From Varroa destructor (Eukaryota; Arthropoda; Arachnida; Mesostigmata; Varroidae): a stretch of 64,000 nucleotides of DNA. This document shows positions 36,747 through 50,072 of the stretch, piece by piece. The stretch covers positions 22,186,020 through 22,250,019 of the forward strand of contig NW_019211459.1 in the NCBI RefSeq assembly GCF_002443255.2, read 5' to 3'. How positions within the stretch are numbered: position 1 is the stretch's first letter; each line of letters starts with the position of its first letter. The translations under genes were made by a program, and so were the position numbers. The notes under the pieces are model-generated. The model saw only the letters and a program-made list of their open reading frames with translations. It had not been told where the DNA came from and did no database searches.

Positions 36747-37187
36747 GTCAGTAAGTTTGTCGTTGTTTGGGTGGTCGACCAGTTCGTTTGTTGGCTAGGT
36801 TTTCCGTAGGACACAGTACTCCCCACAACGGTTCAGAGAGACGTTTTCTTACATTTGATTATATAGGCCGGTCAACAATCGGTGCGCGCTCTCGCTTGTC
36901 AGGAAAACTACTTCTGGCGTCAAAAATGATAGCGGTCTTCTAGGTTTCTACGAGAATAGCATGAAGAGGGACAACAACTATGGCGACGACGATAACAGCG
37001 ACAGCAACACGATCAGAAAAACCAAAAATGCAGCCGGCGAAGGAATGTATGCCAGGAAGTTGGCCTAACTTACCAGGTGGAGACGCCGTTGTCAACTCTA
37101 TCATTCTTAAGCAGCATCTTCCACTTGCAATATTTCCAATTTGCACGTCTGTAAACACTTTGTGGAGTGGTTACCGGCACTTTTGCG

Positions 37188-37212
37188 CCTTTACCTTTAC
37201 CTTTTCCTTTTT
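37188..37212 (+). repeat. CCTTTA/CCTTTT hexamer tract
   Basis: A pyrimidine-rich tract made of near-repeats of CCTTTA. It creates a Lys-Gly repeat in a minus-strand open frame, which is not considered coding. Confidence 0.75.
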
Positions 37213-40200
37213 GTAGCACTTTTCTCCTTTCTCGGCCATTGTTGTGGCCAGTGCTGCTTTTTTCGTGCCCTACATTTGCAGCGAGGAGTACGGCATACGA
37301 AAGCATGCACACTACGCTCATGTGCTTGTTTGAATGTTCAGGCAATTTAACCGCTCCAGAGTCGTGTGCGTTTATGGCAGTGCGCGTATTAAATATGTAC
37401 ATGTGTACAGTATATGTAGCACATCGCAAATGACTGTTATTAATCACAGGTGATCAACACGACGACACCTGTTTTGCCATGTTACTTACTCGAGATGAAC
37501 ATAGTTCCTCTATGATGGTACGGGTTGACATCTACGTCGGCATCCCGTGTGAAATAAGCAAAGGTCGCTATGTCGTTGATCAGGTGTTTCTCGACCGCTA
37601 AGCAAATACCTTTGTCCGTGTAACAGTCAGCCGCCCCCTCGGTAACACCAACACGAGACCGGCTGAGATGAAACGGCATAATTCTGTCTTTGCGTCCCCT
37701 TTTCAATTGTGCTTTCGACGTCCTATTTTTCTGCCTGTTGCTCTTCTGTCTTTCAGGCGAACACGGTGTAACCGAACCCACCTTGCCACTTTTATCGTGC
37801 CTGGCGTCGCTGTTTAGTTAACGGTTTTCCGATACGTCTGCCCAAACAGCAAACGGCGACATGAGTATCCTCTATATCGTCTGTTGAATAGGCGGGCTGT
37901 GCCAATGGTATTTTTTGTCATAGTAGTCTTCGTCATAGTAATAGTAATAAGATTTGTTGTAGTGAGCGTCGAGTGGATCGCAAAAGCTAAATCCGCTGAG
38001 CGAGACTGAAGCTAGATTTCTTTGTGGAGAACGGGGGAGGAGAACTGGTCTAAGGCTAAGTAAAGGTAAGCATTTCCTGTTAGGGGTTTCGAACGATCGA
38101 GTAGAAAGGTGGATGTGAACATAGCGAAATAGGGACATGGAAGCGTTGAACATTCGTTAACAATCTTGATTCGTTTGCTAAGCCTCTGCTTTCTCGAGAA
38201 AATGCCCTCTAGGGGTCCGATATGGGCTTTGCCAACGGAGATCTTGCTGGTTGGCCGACCGACTGACCAATTGACTGTCCATTCTAGCGTACGGCGATCA
38301 GATCGTTAACACGGTGACAAAAAAGTGTCAATCGGACATTAGATCAGTTCGGAGGATAACTTCGGAAAATAAGGTCAGTTCTATTCGAACTTTGTTCCTG
38401 CTCCAGTTAACTTAGCTATCCGTCGTTCTGTTCTTTTAAAATTGGGCACAGACAGATAGCATCTTTCTGAAACTTTTTGACAAGCCTCTCTACCAGTTTT
38501 GTCATAGTACTTTACCTTTTTCCCATATCATCGGCGACACCGTGTAAGCGATCTGATGAAGAGGGGTGTTATAAGAAAAAATTATGTAAACTTCCCTTCA
38601 TGAAGTTTGCTTCACTTTACAGAAAATCAAGATTGTAAATACACCTGTTAAAAGAGTGTTGACGATAAATCAGTGCCAAATTATATCAGAAGGGTTCTGC
38701 ATGGTATGTATGCTACGTGGCTAGGAGCCAAGTTACCAGTCCATGTGATGTTGCCTGGATCGTGAAGTGAGTTAGGAACTTGAGACACGGAGCCTTACCG
38801 TGGTGTACATATTTATTTTCGCTGATATTCCAGTAGATTGTCAATTGAACTAACTTCCAGTGCGATGCCTAGTTATGCACAATTTATTCACCTTATTTAT
38901 AAAAGTCGCCGTCCGTCCTTATTCGTTCCAATGGCGAGTTCTCAATGGACTTTGCGACCCTATGAGGTCAAGAGGTGCATGCACCGCCCTCAGCTTCAAA
39001 ACTGTTCGTCAGTTATACTTGAAAATGCATTCGAAAGGTGTGGTTGCCTAGTCTCGTTGGTACGAGCTTGTACCTCTTCAAGGTTGCTTCTGACTAGTCT
39101 CGTTTACATAGATGTTTGCGAACAAAGTGCGGCACAGCATATGAACCCACATAAAGCAGACGTCCGTACTATCCAGCATAAGGGTTTCCGTACAAGTGCT
39201 CTTTGTCCCTCGCGCGTTCCCTTCACCTACGAATACCTGCGTCTCTACCTTTTCCACAGCAGCGCCAAGCTGCGATCTGGTAACTCGAGTAAGCTCTACA
39301 GAGCTCCATCTCTGGTGGGTGCTTTGGGTAGTGTTGCACAGCGGTACGAGGGACTGTTATAGAAAAATCAGCAGACAATATCTATGGGAACAATTTTTAG
39401 ATTGAGCAGCTATGTGAGCTTCCTTTTCTTTCTGCTCGAATCACTTACAGCTCGGTCGACATCCGCGGAGAACCGCAAGTCATATCATCTGGAATTCAGT
39501 ATGTAGCGCCATGCAGACCCGCCTGCCAAAGTAATCTATCAGGCCATCAGTTTCCTTGAACTTGCAAGAACTCCTATAAACGCATTCACCGATGAAGTCT
39601 CGCGGTTTTCTGCTCAGGGATTGCCTTTCGACAGGTGTCTAATGGGCCCTCGGGCTTACAATCATATTGTATGAGTTGAAAGAGCAGTGTTAGCTATGTT
39701 ATTGAGAAGGGGACAGTGAGTGTTCTGTTGGTAGTGTCGGCTGCTTCCGCGGGTGGTTGGACGTTACATAGTTGACGCCTTTATCAGATTGGCTTCCACT
39801 AACGGCGAACAACCCGACATGATTTGACCTGTGCATAGAAGAGGACGACAAGTGGCTACGTCCTACACTGGCATAGAGATTTCTACCAGCTTCAGTTCTT
39901 AGCAAAGTGTTAAGATTAGTCATCTGAAAGTCATTCGACAGATAAACGTGGTCAGAGCACGTTCCTAGGCCACCAAGCAGGGTTCTGCTAACGTTAATGG
40001 CCGCTATTAAGAGCTTAATTATTTTGGTAATCATTGTACTACCAGATTGTGCGAGTAGACGGGTATCTTCCACCTGAGTGGAGTAGGGTTTGACTCAAGC
40101 GAAGTACATAGTTCGCTCGGAAAGGACTGGATTTATGTAGATATTGTGGGAAATCGAATTATAAAAACACTGGATGTACATAAATAGATAAATCGATTTT

Positions 40201-41799
40201 ATGATAGTGACAGAAGATGATAACGACGGTGGCTGGAATGAAATCTATATTCGTCGATAAACATTCGATGGAATCACATTTTTATGAAACGACGGATGTC
40301 GCCCGCCTAACTTAGCCTTATGAAACGATTCAGGCCCGTTCGGCAATTGCTAAAAAATGTTCTTTTTTCTCGCATAATTGCCCAATTGATGATATCCGTG
40401 TTGAACCAAAACTGTTGACGAATTAGGGATTATAGCGTCAGCTAAAAGTTCAAAAGGCACGAGCGCTGATATAGCAACAACGATAGCCAGGGATGAACAG
40501 TGAGCTTAAGCGGTCATTATGAATGAACCTCGAGGTCGTTAGAGGCACTTACAGACGGAAGTGGGAATTACGGGACTAGCAGTATTAATCCGAGTGATTG
40601 CGCCATTTTTTATATCCTGAGCAAACCAGTTACACAATGATTACCGTCTTTATGTTATTTAACAATGGTTCACGTCTCTGTATCGGCTAATCTTGCCTCA
40701 AGCCTCTTAATCTCAGCTGGATCCCGGCCTTAAACAGCTTACCTAGTTTTAGTCGACCCTTCCTGTTTATACTGTCATTTCTGTTACTGTCACTATGATA
40801 GTTGTTATTTTTAGCTATTTCTACTCGTTCATGTATTCCCGTATTAAGCCTCTTCAACTTCACTGGTTATGAAGAGCTACTTAATATTGGCTATTCTGAG
40901 TATTGAGGCAGTAACTTGAAGTTACTTGCTCATCAACGTCGTGAGGAGAGTACATTTGAAATTGAATTGACCTAACAGTAATCTCGAGCCGGCCAAAATT
41001 GTTTGCATCTTCTCATTCAGCTGATCTTCGAATCGAAGTTTGAACATTGCTCTTCTTTTATACAACCCGTTACCTTATACGTGCCAATGCGAAGTCTCTT
41101 GCGTGTCTTTGGGGTAGTCGTAAGCAGCAGTGCACAAAAAGGTTGTCTGACTTTTTCACACGTAATGAAAGTGAACGAGTGATGCTTACACGCTTTCACT
41201 TACGTTCGAGAAATTTTCACTAAGAACTGAAGTATCGCATTGAGTGTCACACCGATACGACAGCTACTCTTATCTTGGCTATCTGACGCGTCTAGCAACT
41301 CAAGACGTCCGATCGTTCTTTCGTTTAACGGATAGCTATTTTCGACTTACTGTCTGCTTCTCACAGCCAGACCCGGCCGAGTCAGGAAGGATACCCGGAA
41401 ATAGTCAAACCTATCAAGGAAATCACCCATACTAAAACCGCACGCTTAAAGTATTTTCGTTAATACTGTCTTTGCGGAGCATCACTGGGAACTTGTGAAC
41501 CAACTATGACATGGTACAAATTAATGTATAAGCAAGCTGTTTGCATAGTTGACAAAAAGGCGGTGTTACCAACATAAAACTCATCTCTGCCCCTCCTAAA
41601 AGCACTTGATTATTACTTCAATACTAACGTTGACACGGGTTTATAAAATGTGCCAAACTATTCTGATGGGTAGTGCCTTTTTAATAAACTTCACACTAAA
41701 TTTTCATTTGCACTTCTTCATTATATTCGTACACGATAATGGTATTCGCCACTAAAAAGCTAACGTCTACGAGAAAAGAGGAGAGAAAGACGCATCGTC

Positions 41800-41837
41800 A
41801 AGTAGGATTTTTTCCTGTTTCAAAGAAAATCCTACTT
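41800..41837. repeat. 14-bp hairpin
   Basis: AAGTAGGATTTTTT pairs with AGAAAATCCTACTT with one G-T wobble, over a 10-base loop. No gene end lies nearby on either strand, so it is not called a terminator. Confidence 0.7.
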
Positions 41838-44800
41838 ACTCTCCTCGGCTATCGGTGTGATGTCTCTTTAAAAGTCTGCTTTCACCCCCTTGCTGGCCAG
41901 CTGTGCCGCAGTACAGTTAGACGGCATCGTTGCTAGCGTAGCTAATTCCACCTAGACGTCCGTTCCCCTCGTCTTTGCTATCTTTCGTTCTAAATCTAAG
42001 GCGCCATCGCTACTACTTTGTCGACTGCCTGGAAACGCTTTTTCCGTGACGTTAGCAGCGCGAAACGCGTGAAATCCGATTTGAAAATTGAGGAGATATT
42101 CGTTAGCAGTGACAGCGACGGAGGCGGCGTGGGTTCTATATATTTTAGTTGAATCAGGTTGGGTTAGGGGTGCGTAGTGCCTTGCATAGTACTTCAAAAA
42201 GCCTAAAAAATTCAGGCCCTCTTTATGCACACATACACACATACGATCTCAAGCGTACAATGTACTTTCCTTCGAATAAACTAGGTAGTTGGATAGGCAG
42301 GTTACGGGATATCTTGATTTGAACTATAGACGCATATACAGATGGAAATGTGCTGGTAAAGGCGAACTTCAGCTCTATTTGCCACAGGCGTTGGAAATTA
42401 TTTGGTTACTCCCCGGGATCGCAAAGACGATTTAACAGACTTGCAAGTATGTAAAAAAATCCTACATATATAAGCGTTGCCGTATTAAATAGCGAATGCT
42501 AAATATCAGATACAGTAGATAGACTAAGATATTGTCTAACGGCAATAACTGATCGTATCTAATCGGTTGAACTCAGTGAATTGAGCCCAGAATATTAGGA
42601 TGGTATTGAGCATGACAGCCCTCGTAATGGGATGTGTCGTTATACAAAGATCTGCAAGTCATTCCACAGACGTGGCATATTTGCTTTCCTTCTTCTTCTT
42701 AGTTAATTATACGAAACATACGCTACACAATGCGTGTTTTATATGCCACATGGCTCATGTAAATAAAGATATTTTCGAGTTAATTCCATTGAACATCTAT
42801 ATAGCACATACTCCATTTCACTGTCCTATAAACTGTTAGCCATCTTCCTGTACTTAGCCCTTGTCACTGCTCTCCACTGTAATTTCCACTCAACGAGTGC
42901 AGTCGGTGGCGATCAGACGGAATTAGGTTTTGCCTTTTCTACGCCCAACACCTCCTTCTTCCGTCTCTGCGACAGTTATGAGTCTCCATCTTTCCCATTT
43001 ATGTGCCTGATATAGTCATAACATTTCCGCGATGAGGCGTAGACCCTAAAGCTGAATAGAAACACAACAGTGCCGCTGCGGTCTCGTTCTGAAAAATCAG
43101 TACCCTGTTTCTTCCTTATCCAACCACAAATCCTACACAACAGCCCCTTTTTGTGTAGGTCGTGGTGGTTCACCCCAACATGTGTATTGCTGCTATGAAA
43201 CAGCATAGAACATTGCTCTAGTATGAGTGGACCGCTGCCCTATATGGATACTCGGTAGAGAACGCGATGCGGCGGGCCAAAACGAAATCGAAGAACAAAG
43301 GATAGGAAAATTATAGCAAAATGAGTAAGTCTGTGAAAGAGAGAGAAAAAGAAAAGAGTAAAGGCTGCACTACGCGCGTCCATATAGTAGTACGTGCGTC
43401 AACAAAGATTGGTAGGATAGCACGTGGAAGCTGATACACGCCCGTAAACACATACATATACGGACGCCGGCGTGGCTGGGGATAGCGTGTGAGGGGGTCT
43501 GTATCATGGGGTCACATGGCGCTCAGCAGCCATAGTTTGCTGTCTGGTTTCCGGCAGGAGTCTACAAGTGACACTGCTATTCCAAGCCGCGTTTTCTACG
43601 TCTCCATCTCGTTCGGGAGTTTCGCTCATTGTCATTCCACGAGCAGCAAGCTCTCTGATTCTGACCAGTACTTTTCTAAGCCAGCGTTCAAATCAGCGCT
43701 CTACAGCGGCTTAGCTGCGACTTCAGCCTGGTATTCTCGCGCTTTCGGTGTTTTGCCCTCCTTGTACTATTAGAAAAGCAACGGCAAAGAGGACAGTTCC
43801 AGCGCTCCATTTGTCTTCATCTGTGCGGACGAAAGCCAAGAGCAAACCTCGGGAAGAGGAACTTGTCTGCGCGTTTGGTATGCTGCTGGTCCTGCCGGTA
43901 CAGCTGTTTGGTTAGGGGTAGGGAAATCGATGTAACGGCAGTGGACGGCTAGACAGTCCCGATAGCCGTACATGGTCAGGGCAGTGCTACAAATATTCGC
44001 TTAAAAAGCCTCATATAGACTAACCGGGGACGTAGATAAGGCGCTCCAATAGCAAACTGGAAGAGAACACGAGCAAAAAGATGTGACAGACGATGTAACG
44101 GATCGACACGAACGGGGTATTAAAAGCCTCATGTCAGCGACTCTCATGGCGACTTCGTAGAGCTAACTATTCCTGCTTTAGCTCAGCCTGCGCTAGTCAA
44201 GTTTGCAGGAGTCCTCAATCAACTCTGAACACGTTTTCTTTTTTATCTTCTCTATGGAATGGTGTGGTTTCGAGACTTGCTGAATCTGTCTGCAGAAGAA
44301 TCGCCTTCATCCCTGTAAATCTCTCACTTCTCTCTTGTGCGTTATTCAATATCGTTTATAGATGAAAGCCATTTGTTTGGTGTATGTGGTGCTGGAATAA
44401 AACTCTAATTCTCGAGCTTTAATTCAGTTATATGCAGTTTGTCTATCTTTGCATTTTCTTTTGTTAATCGGATTACTAACGCACCCATGCGGCCAATCGG
44501 CGGCGTGTCATAATCTCTAACGTTTGGAAAATGATTTTGTTTGAATCTTCTTTTTTACTTAACTTTACATTTGTGATTCCTGGACACTTGGAAGGACGTT
44601 TAATTCTGCTATAGTTCTTCGGTAGTGTCAACTCATTATTTCAGGGGTGTCCAATTGTCATGTAGCAGTGCTCTGGGCTTGTTTATAGAGCAGTTATAAG
44701 TCAACCTGTAATTCCAGTGAACATCAGTGTGATATTTCAGCCTACTTCGCACGTTACCTTATTTTTATAACTTCTAAAGTATTGGCTCTAGCTGGGTCGA

Positions 44801-47800
44801 CCATGCAGGACGGATGATACGAAGATACATTTAGCCATTTTTTTTACGCGTATCGAAACCACAGTAAAACCACAGCCACGGTTCAAACAGCCAGTAAATC
44901 AGCCAACACTGCTAAATGGATATCATCATCTCATATATACGAGTACCAATATACAGTAATAGGTTTAAGTGTTTCTAAATAGGTTGACTCTATTTTGAAT
45001 CTACCAGTGTTCTCATTACACGTGAGAACCAATGTGAATATCATGCCATATTGGTTCGTTACTTACGAATATTCCAATGGATTTTGTGGCGTTCCCGCAA
45101 GCTTCATCGAAGTATTATCATTATTAGCATCGTTATTATCAATAGGACCATGTCATTTCCGTTACCATCAAATCCAACGTTATCTGAGTGAGATAGGCCT
45201 CCGTTCCATTGGGTTATAGAATGAAACCTTCGTTACCACGAAGTTGTGAGTTATCCCACAATCCCTTGTCAGGTTCCGTTGGGATTTCGCTTTCTTCCGT
45301 AACGCGAAAAAGCTGGCAGGTCTCAGAACGGAACTTTTTCTGACAAATGCTGAGGGCAGAGGAAACCGTCCGCTCCAATGGAATATCGAGCTCTCAGTGG
45401 TTGATTCACAGATTTTAGTAACCCAGAGGCTAACCAGCTAGCCCCTGTCATACTGAATAAAGAAGCGTACGTTCGTCCTATCGCTGCATTGGATGGACAG
45501 CAAAGGCAAGTACAGGAATGGGACTCACCAGCGCTTCTGCTGTTAGCGATGAGGGATTACTCATAATTCTACATTGAAGTATCGGATCAGTAATTGAAAG
45601 AGTGCCTCTCCGACAGCAGCGTTCCGCTTTGTCCAGTTTAGACGGACCCCCTGTTCACATTTTTAAGCTGATTTTTCCTATAGCACTAGCAGCAATTGTC
45701 AGTGGTTAGCAAGCTAGTTTGTACGAACTGATCTTCATTTATACATCAGCCCGAATAGTGAAGAGGGCGAGAGCAGGGGCTCGCGCGTCAAATGTAAGCG
45801 AATCGATTGCTTTGTAGCCATGAGGGGAAAATCGGTACGAGTGGAGTTATAGCGAAACCCCTCTGACTGAAGAATATAGCAGGGAGAACACGACGCATGG
45901 GCGGACAAATAGGCGGAAGAACGGAGGAAACCAAGTTCGAAGCTATTACTGGTCGACTACGAAGGTCGAAGTGAGGCAAACCGAGAAAGCAAACGCAGAA
46001 TCATAGAACACAGCGGCGAGGGAGAGAGAAGCTGAGATATCTCCGAACGGAAGCAGACAGCAGCAGCTAAGGCAGCAGTAGCTGGTGGAAAAATCGCACG
46101 TCTAGATACGTACGTAAGCCCCCTTTACGGAACTTGAGGAATGGCTTATGTTTAGCTTCGACTGGTGGGCATGCGTGCACCTTTGTGTGAATGTGTGAGA
46201 ACCAATGTGTTTGACAAATACACGTCGGCCGGCCGGTTGCATGTGTACGCGTATCGTGTTGGTAGTTTGGACTTCCATGTTAGTTAATTTTTATCTATAT
46301 TACTCTTATTGGTGATTGCTAATAGCGTTAGTAGCATTTAACGAAGCTGGATGGGTACTCCCGTATTCTGTACTTTATTATACATTTTATATAAATTGCA
46401 ATAGATTAGGGGTGCGCTCCGAGCTATAAACCGAGCTGTTAATAAACATTAAGTTTTGCTTATAAACATAAAGTTTACAATTCCTATAAACCTGTAGACG
46501 ATGCACAGTTATAAGGCACTAACACGAAACGTTTAATACTTTGCATTAGCATTTAATTATTCTGACGGTGTCTCGCCCAGAGTATAATTTCGCCAGATAT
46601 TCCCTCTATTTTAAACGTCTATGCCCTTGATTAGTAGCTACGAACGAACGCTTTGCGGTTATTCCTCAAATAGACTTGTATTAAATAGCAAAGTGTCTGC
46701 TTTGCGCTACTAGCGCGTGTTTAATCCTAAATGCCATAGATCTGTTACTTTGATGAGGCTGAGTTTCGTCGATCAATGGGTCAAGCATGTTCAAAAAAAC
46801 AACCAGTACCTCGTGTGTCTAGAATTTGTTTTTGACCAGACAGTGTGGTGCGCAATTTTAGAAGCTCTGCAATTTTCCTACGGACAGACGACTAAGGCGC
46901 AGGGGTGGTTACGTGCCGTCCGATTTACTCATTTTGTCTGAGCGACCAAACCAGATGAGGAGACAAACCACCAATTTAGTGATAGCAGGTTCCGTGGAGT
47001 TTTAAAAGTACGATTTACTGCTTTGTTGTCAACCGTCACCATAAACTGCTATCGCATGAAAATAGCGATATTGACTTTGTTTCTTTTGTCGTCTTGTTGT
47101 TGCTATTATTCTTTCACACATATATGCACATACATTCTATATAATTGCTCGAAATAGAGGTACATCTTTTTTTCTACAAATGTCCTGATCACTCGAACTG
47201 AAGTCAGATGGTAAACTATGTTCAACGAATCTACTCGTTTCCTTTTAGCCGTCCTTAATTAGTATTTATTTACTCGCAACGACAGCATCGGTCAACTTAC
47301 GTCCGCTCCAGCCGTTCTCGCAAGATCACCTTGCCGTTCGGTTATTGCAAGCATTGAAAAATAAAACGAAAAGAAGACATAGCTTTCCGTATCTATTGGC
47401 CTAATTTTGATAGTCATGAACAAGCAGGCGAAGTAGTCTATGACACGAAGATATTTCGCGAGGAAATAAATGAGGCATCCGTGGTGAAGCAAACGCCCTA
47501 CTGTAATTCCGACGCTCAAGCCACAGAGAGATCGAGGGGAAACGTTGATTGAACCTGCAAGGCGAGGTGATGCCTTTTTGGACCAAAACAACTGCAACGG
47601 CTAGTGAGTCGTTAGGTCAGCAAGAAGCAGCCAGGGCAATCAAAAACTCGTTCTTACGTCTGGTGCTTGCTCCTCTAGATCCTTTAGCTTCCTCCGGTAG
47701 AGACTGCCTATTGACAAAAAAATGACTCCCCCAGCCTTTCAGACAAAACTAAATTGGTGGCAACAAGAGTCAGGGCATCTGAGGTCCTAGAAAGGGCGTC

Positions 47801-49395
47801 CCATATAAGCTGACACGATTTTAGAGACGGGAATGAGAGCTCGCTCTCTGATGATTTTCGCGCAGCCGTCGTGTGCGTTGTCGCAGCATCTGCCGCCACA
47901 CCTATACTATCAAGTAAAAAGCGTCGATATTTGATGTGCAAACAATGATGGGCGAAACCAGCCATCGTCTGGCCTGCTAACAGCGGCTCCCTATTTTTAG
48001 GATATAAACGTTAAAGGACAAGGGAACTGTTTCCATTGGTGATGCCGCTGCTCCGTTAGCAACCGTAGAGAAGAGTGCATTGGGAGTTGGTTCAATCGCT
48101 TACTATCGTCATTTTTAACCAAAGTATAGCCCTTGTGCCGCTAACGCTTTGTAGAGGCCAGACAAGACGAATTAGACATCAACAGCAGCATGCGCAGAGG
48201 TACATAACGATCGTCGACCTGCCGCAATTTAAAATAATTTTAAGCGATAAAGGGGTAATTTCAGTCCGCAAAGTTCGTGGGTGCACTTGGAGAGGACCGC
48301 CTTTTTTTTGACAACGTTGGTGTGACATAAGTCCAGACGACTTGTTCCTGTTTCTCTTCTGAAAGAAAACAGATTCTCTATCAGGCCGGTCTACACAGAT
48401 GCATTTCTTCAAATTTGATGCTGACAGCCTCAGACAGAGAAGAACTGCTGTTACTACAGCTAGTTAGCTGTTTTTGCCCCCATCAGACGGAAAAGACACT
48501 TCGGTCATCATCATCAGCATCGACTAAAGCCCTTTGGCTTTTCCTGGATGTGCAAGATACGGTATACTGGAATGGAAGGCTTCACCGATGCTCCTGGTCG
48601 GCCACGGGAAGCCACGGAACCTCGAAAAAAAACACTATAAGCCCTTGGCATCATGAATTTTTCTCGGCCTCCAGTTGTTAGTTGAGTGGTGGAGGACCAG
48701 TATAGCATGATGCAGCACATAGCGATTCGAGTCTTTTCTCCCGTCAGATGCCAACATTACACTTTGCTTGTCACATTAGGCCAGCTTCTGTTGGCTAGGG
48801 TTATAAACTAAGCTAAATAGGAGCTAACATAGGAATGACCAAGGTATTGGGTTGTGTTGTTCCTTCCCCGTTCCGGATCATGCTTTTTGCATGAACATAA
48901 TGCGTCGCCATTTTTTGCTGTTAAAACACCACATTGTAACCGTAAACTCAGCTTTTCCGTTGGTTCCCGGCTGTTTTTCCACTTCGCAGCTAGTTGTATA
49001 ATAGAAAGCCGTGGCTCAGTTGTTACTCAGAGAATGCCATCGTTACGTCTGTATGGGAGTCGGTCTGTGTGTCATAGGCCCTTATATATGTGTACGCAAT
49101 TGAGATTATATGTGCAAGAGTTTAAGCCTTAGTTGCGTGTCTGCTCCTGAAACGACTGCTTCAGTCCTATGTACCGTGGTGGAAGGCAAGGAACGAGAGG
49201 TAAGCTGGCCAACAGCCCAACAGCAGCAATAGTGAGTAGCAACCTCGTGGTTGTAGGCTGGACGCTTGTACTTGTTTAGCATTCAGTGTTAGCATTGGGC
49301 AGGTTGGCGGATCAATTGTGTCGCTTCTACTGTCCATTCTGTTACTAGCCTTTATCGCACTGCCATAGTAGTCTGCAGTTCGGTGTGTCCTTCAG

Positions 49396-49531
49396 CCAGT
49401 ACTCCGACCAGTCCTGGTAGACTCTTCGGCTGAGGACAGCAGTGAGTTCCCGTCTTTCCGGAAATTCTGCCGGAAGCGGAAGCGGCAACGTGTGATGATG
49501 GCGCGCACCCGGAAGCCTAGTTATCGCGAAG
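49396..49531 (+). other. Candidate coding exon, plus strand, unidentified
   Basis: After an acceptor-like GTGTGTCCTTCAG the frame opens at CCA 49396 and stays open for 83 codons to TAG at 49645-49647. A moderate donor-like AAG/GTAGCC lies at 49531/49532. The translation begins PVLRPVLVDSSAEDSSEFPS, acidic and serine-rich, then a basic cluster FRKFCRKRKRQRV resembling a nuclear localisation signal. No family is recognised and it does not match CAMTA segments near CG-1. The composition is protein-like, but a chance open frame remains likely. Confidence 0.2.
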
Positions 49532-49957
49532 GTAGCCGCGCTTTTGTTCGAATACCAGTCCAGGACTGTGCAGCGACAGATGTATGTTTCCTACAGCCGA
49601 CTTCAGAAAAAGCGCTACTTATATTGGCAAATCTTGCAAGAGCCTAGAGCAAGAACAAGAAGTAGTCCTGGGTCAACCGGCTTCGAATGGGCACCAAGCT
49701 CCCTTTAGAAGTAGAAAAAAAAGGATCGTCCAACTCGGTCAAGTCTTATTCAGGTGCCGTATCGTCCCCTCTTGCGCGCCTAGATCTGAAAACACCCGTC
49801 GATGTACAAGTTGATTACGAGTTAGCGTCCATCTTAGTAGTGGCCATCCGTCCACTCAGATCCCACATTTGGACGGACGGACAGACCTTGACGATGACGT
49901 AGAGGGGTTGTATAATGAGGCGGCAAATGTTGTAGTCAACAGTTATTGTAGACTTAC
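49532..49957. other. Non-coding stretch between two candidate exons
   Basis: The plus-strand frame of the candidate exon stays open to its TAG at 49645-49647 if the donor at 49532 is not used. After that only short overlapping open frames are present and no gene is recognised. Confidence 0.4.
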
Positions 49958-50072
49958 CTGTTAGCCAGTTGAATGGTCGCAGAATAGGATGATTTTTATC
50001 TCCACTGAGATTTCTACACGTTGTGAGTGTGTAGCAGACATCAACGCGCGTGACTTTTTTCAAACAACAATA
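49958..50072 (-). other. Candidate internal exon, minus strand, unidentified
   Basis: On the minus strand an acceptor AATTTTTCTTCTAG is followed by 115 bases open in one frame and a consensus donor CAG/GTAAGT at the other end. The translation includes TRVDVCYTLTTCRNLSGDKN, then HPILRPFNWLT. A perfect 9-base donor is expected to occur by chance less than once in this much DNA, but a chance open frame of this length is not rare. The product is not recognised and no partner exons were found. Confidence 0.2.

Larger units (their letters stand above)
28093..49395. other. Presumed CAMTA intron, third part
   Basis: No gene recognised over about 21 kb. It contains microsatellites and hairpins listed separately. 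The longest open frame (about 38838-39362, plus strand, 174 codons) lacks recognisable domains or splice context and is near the length expected by chance. On the minus strand at about 34894-34983 a good acceptor and a CAG/GTAAG-type donor flank a block closed in all three frames. Confidence 0.5.

Noticed and set aside
38838..39362. 174-codon plus-strand open frame
   Set aside because: It is close to the longest frame expected by chance in about 58 kb of non-repeat DNA. It has no domain, no repeat or membrane pattern and no good splice signals.
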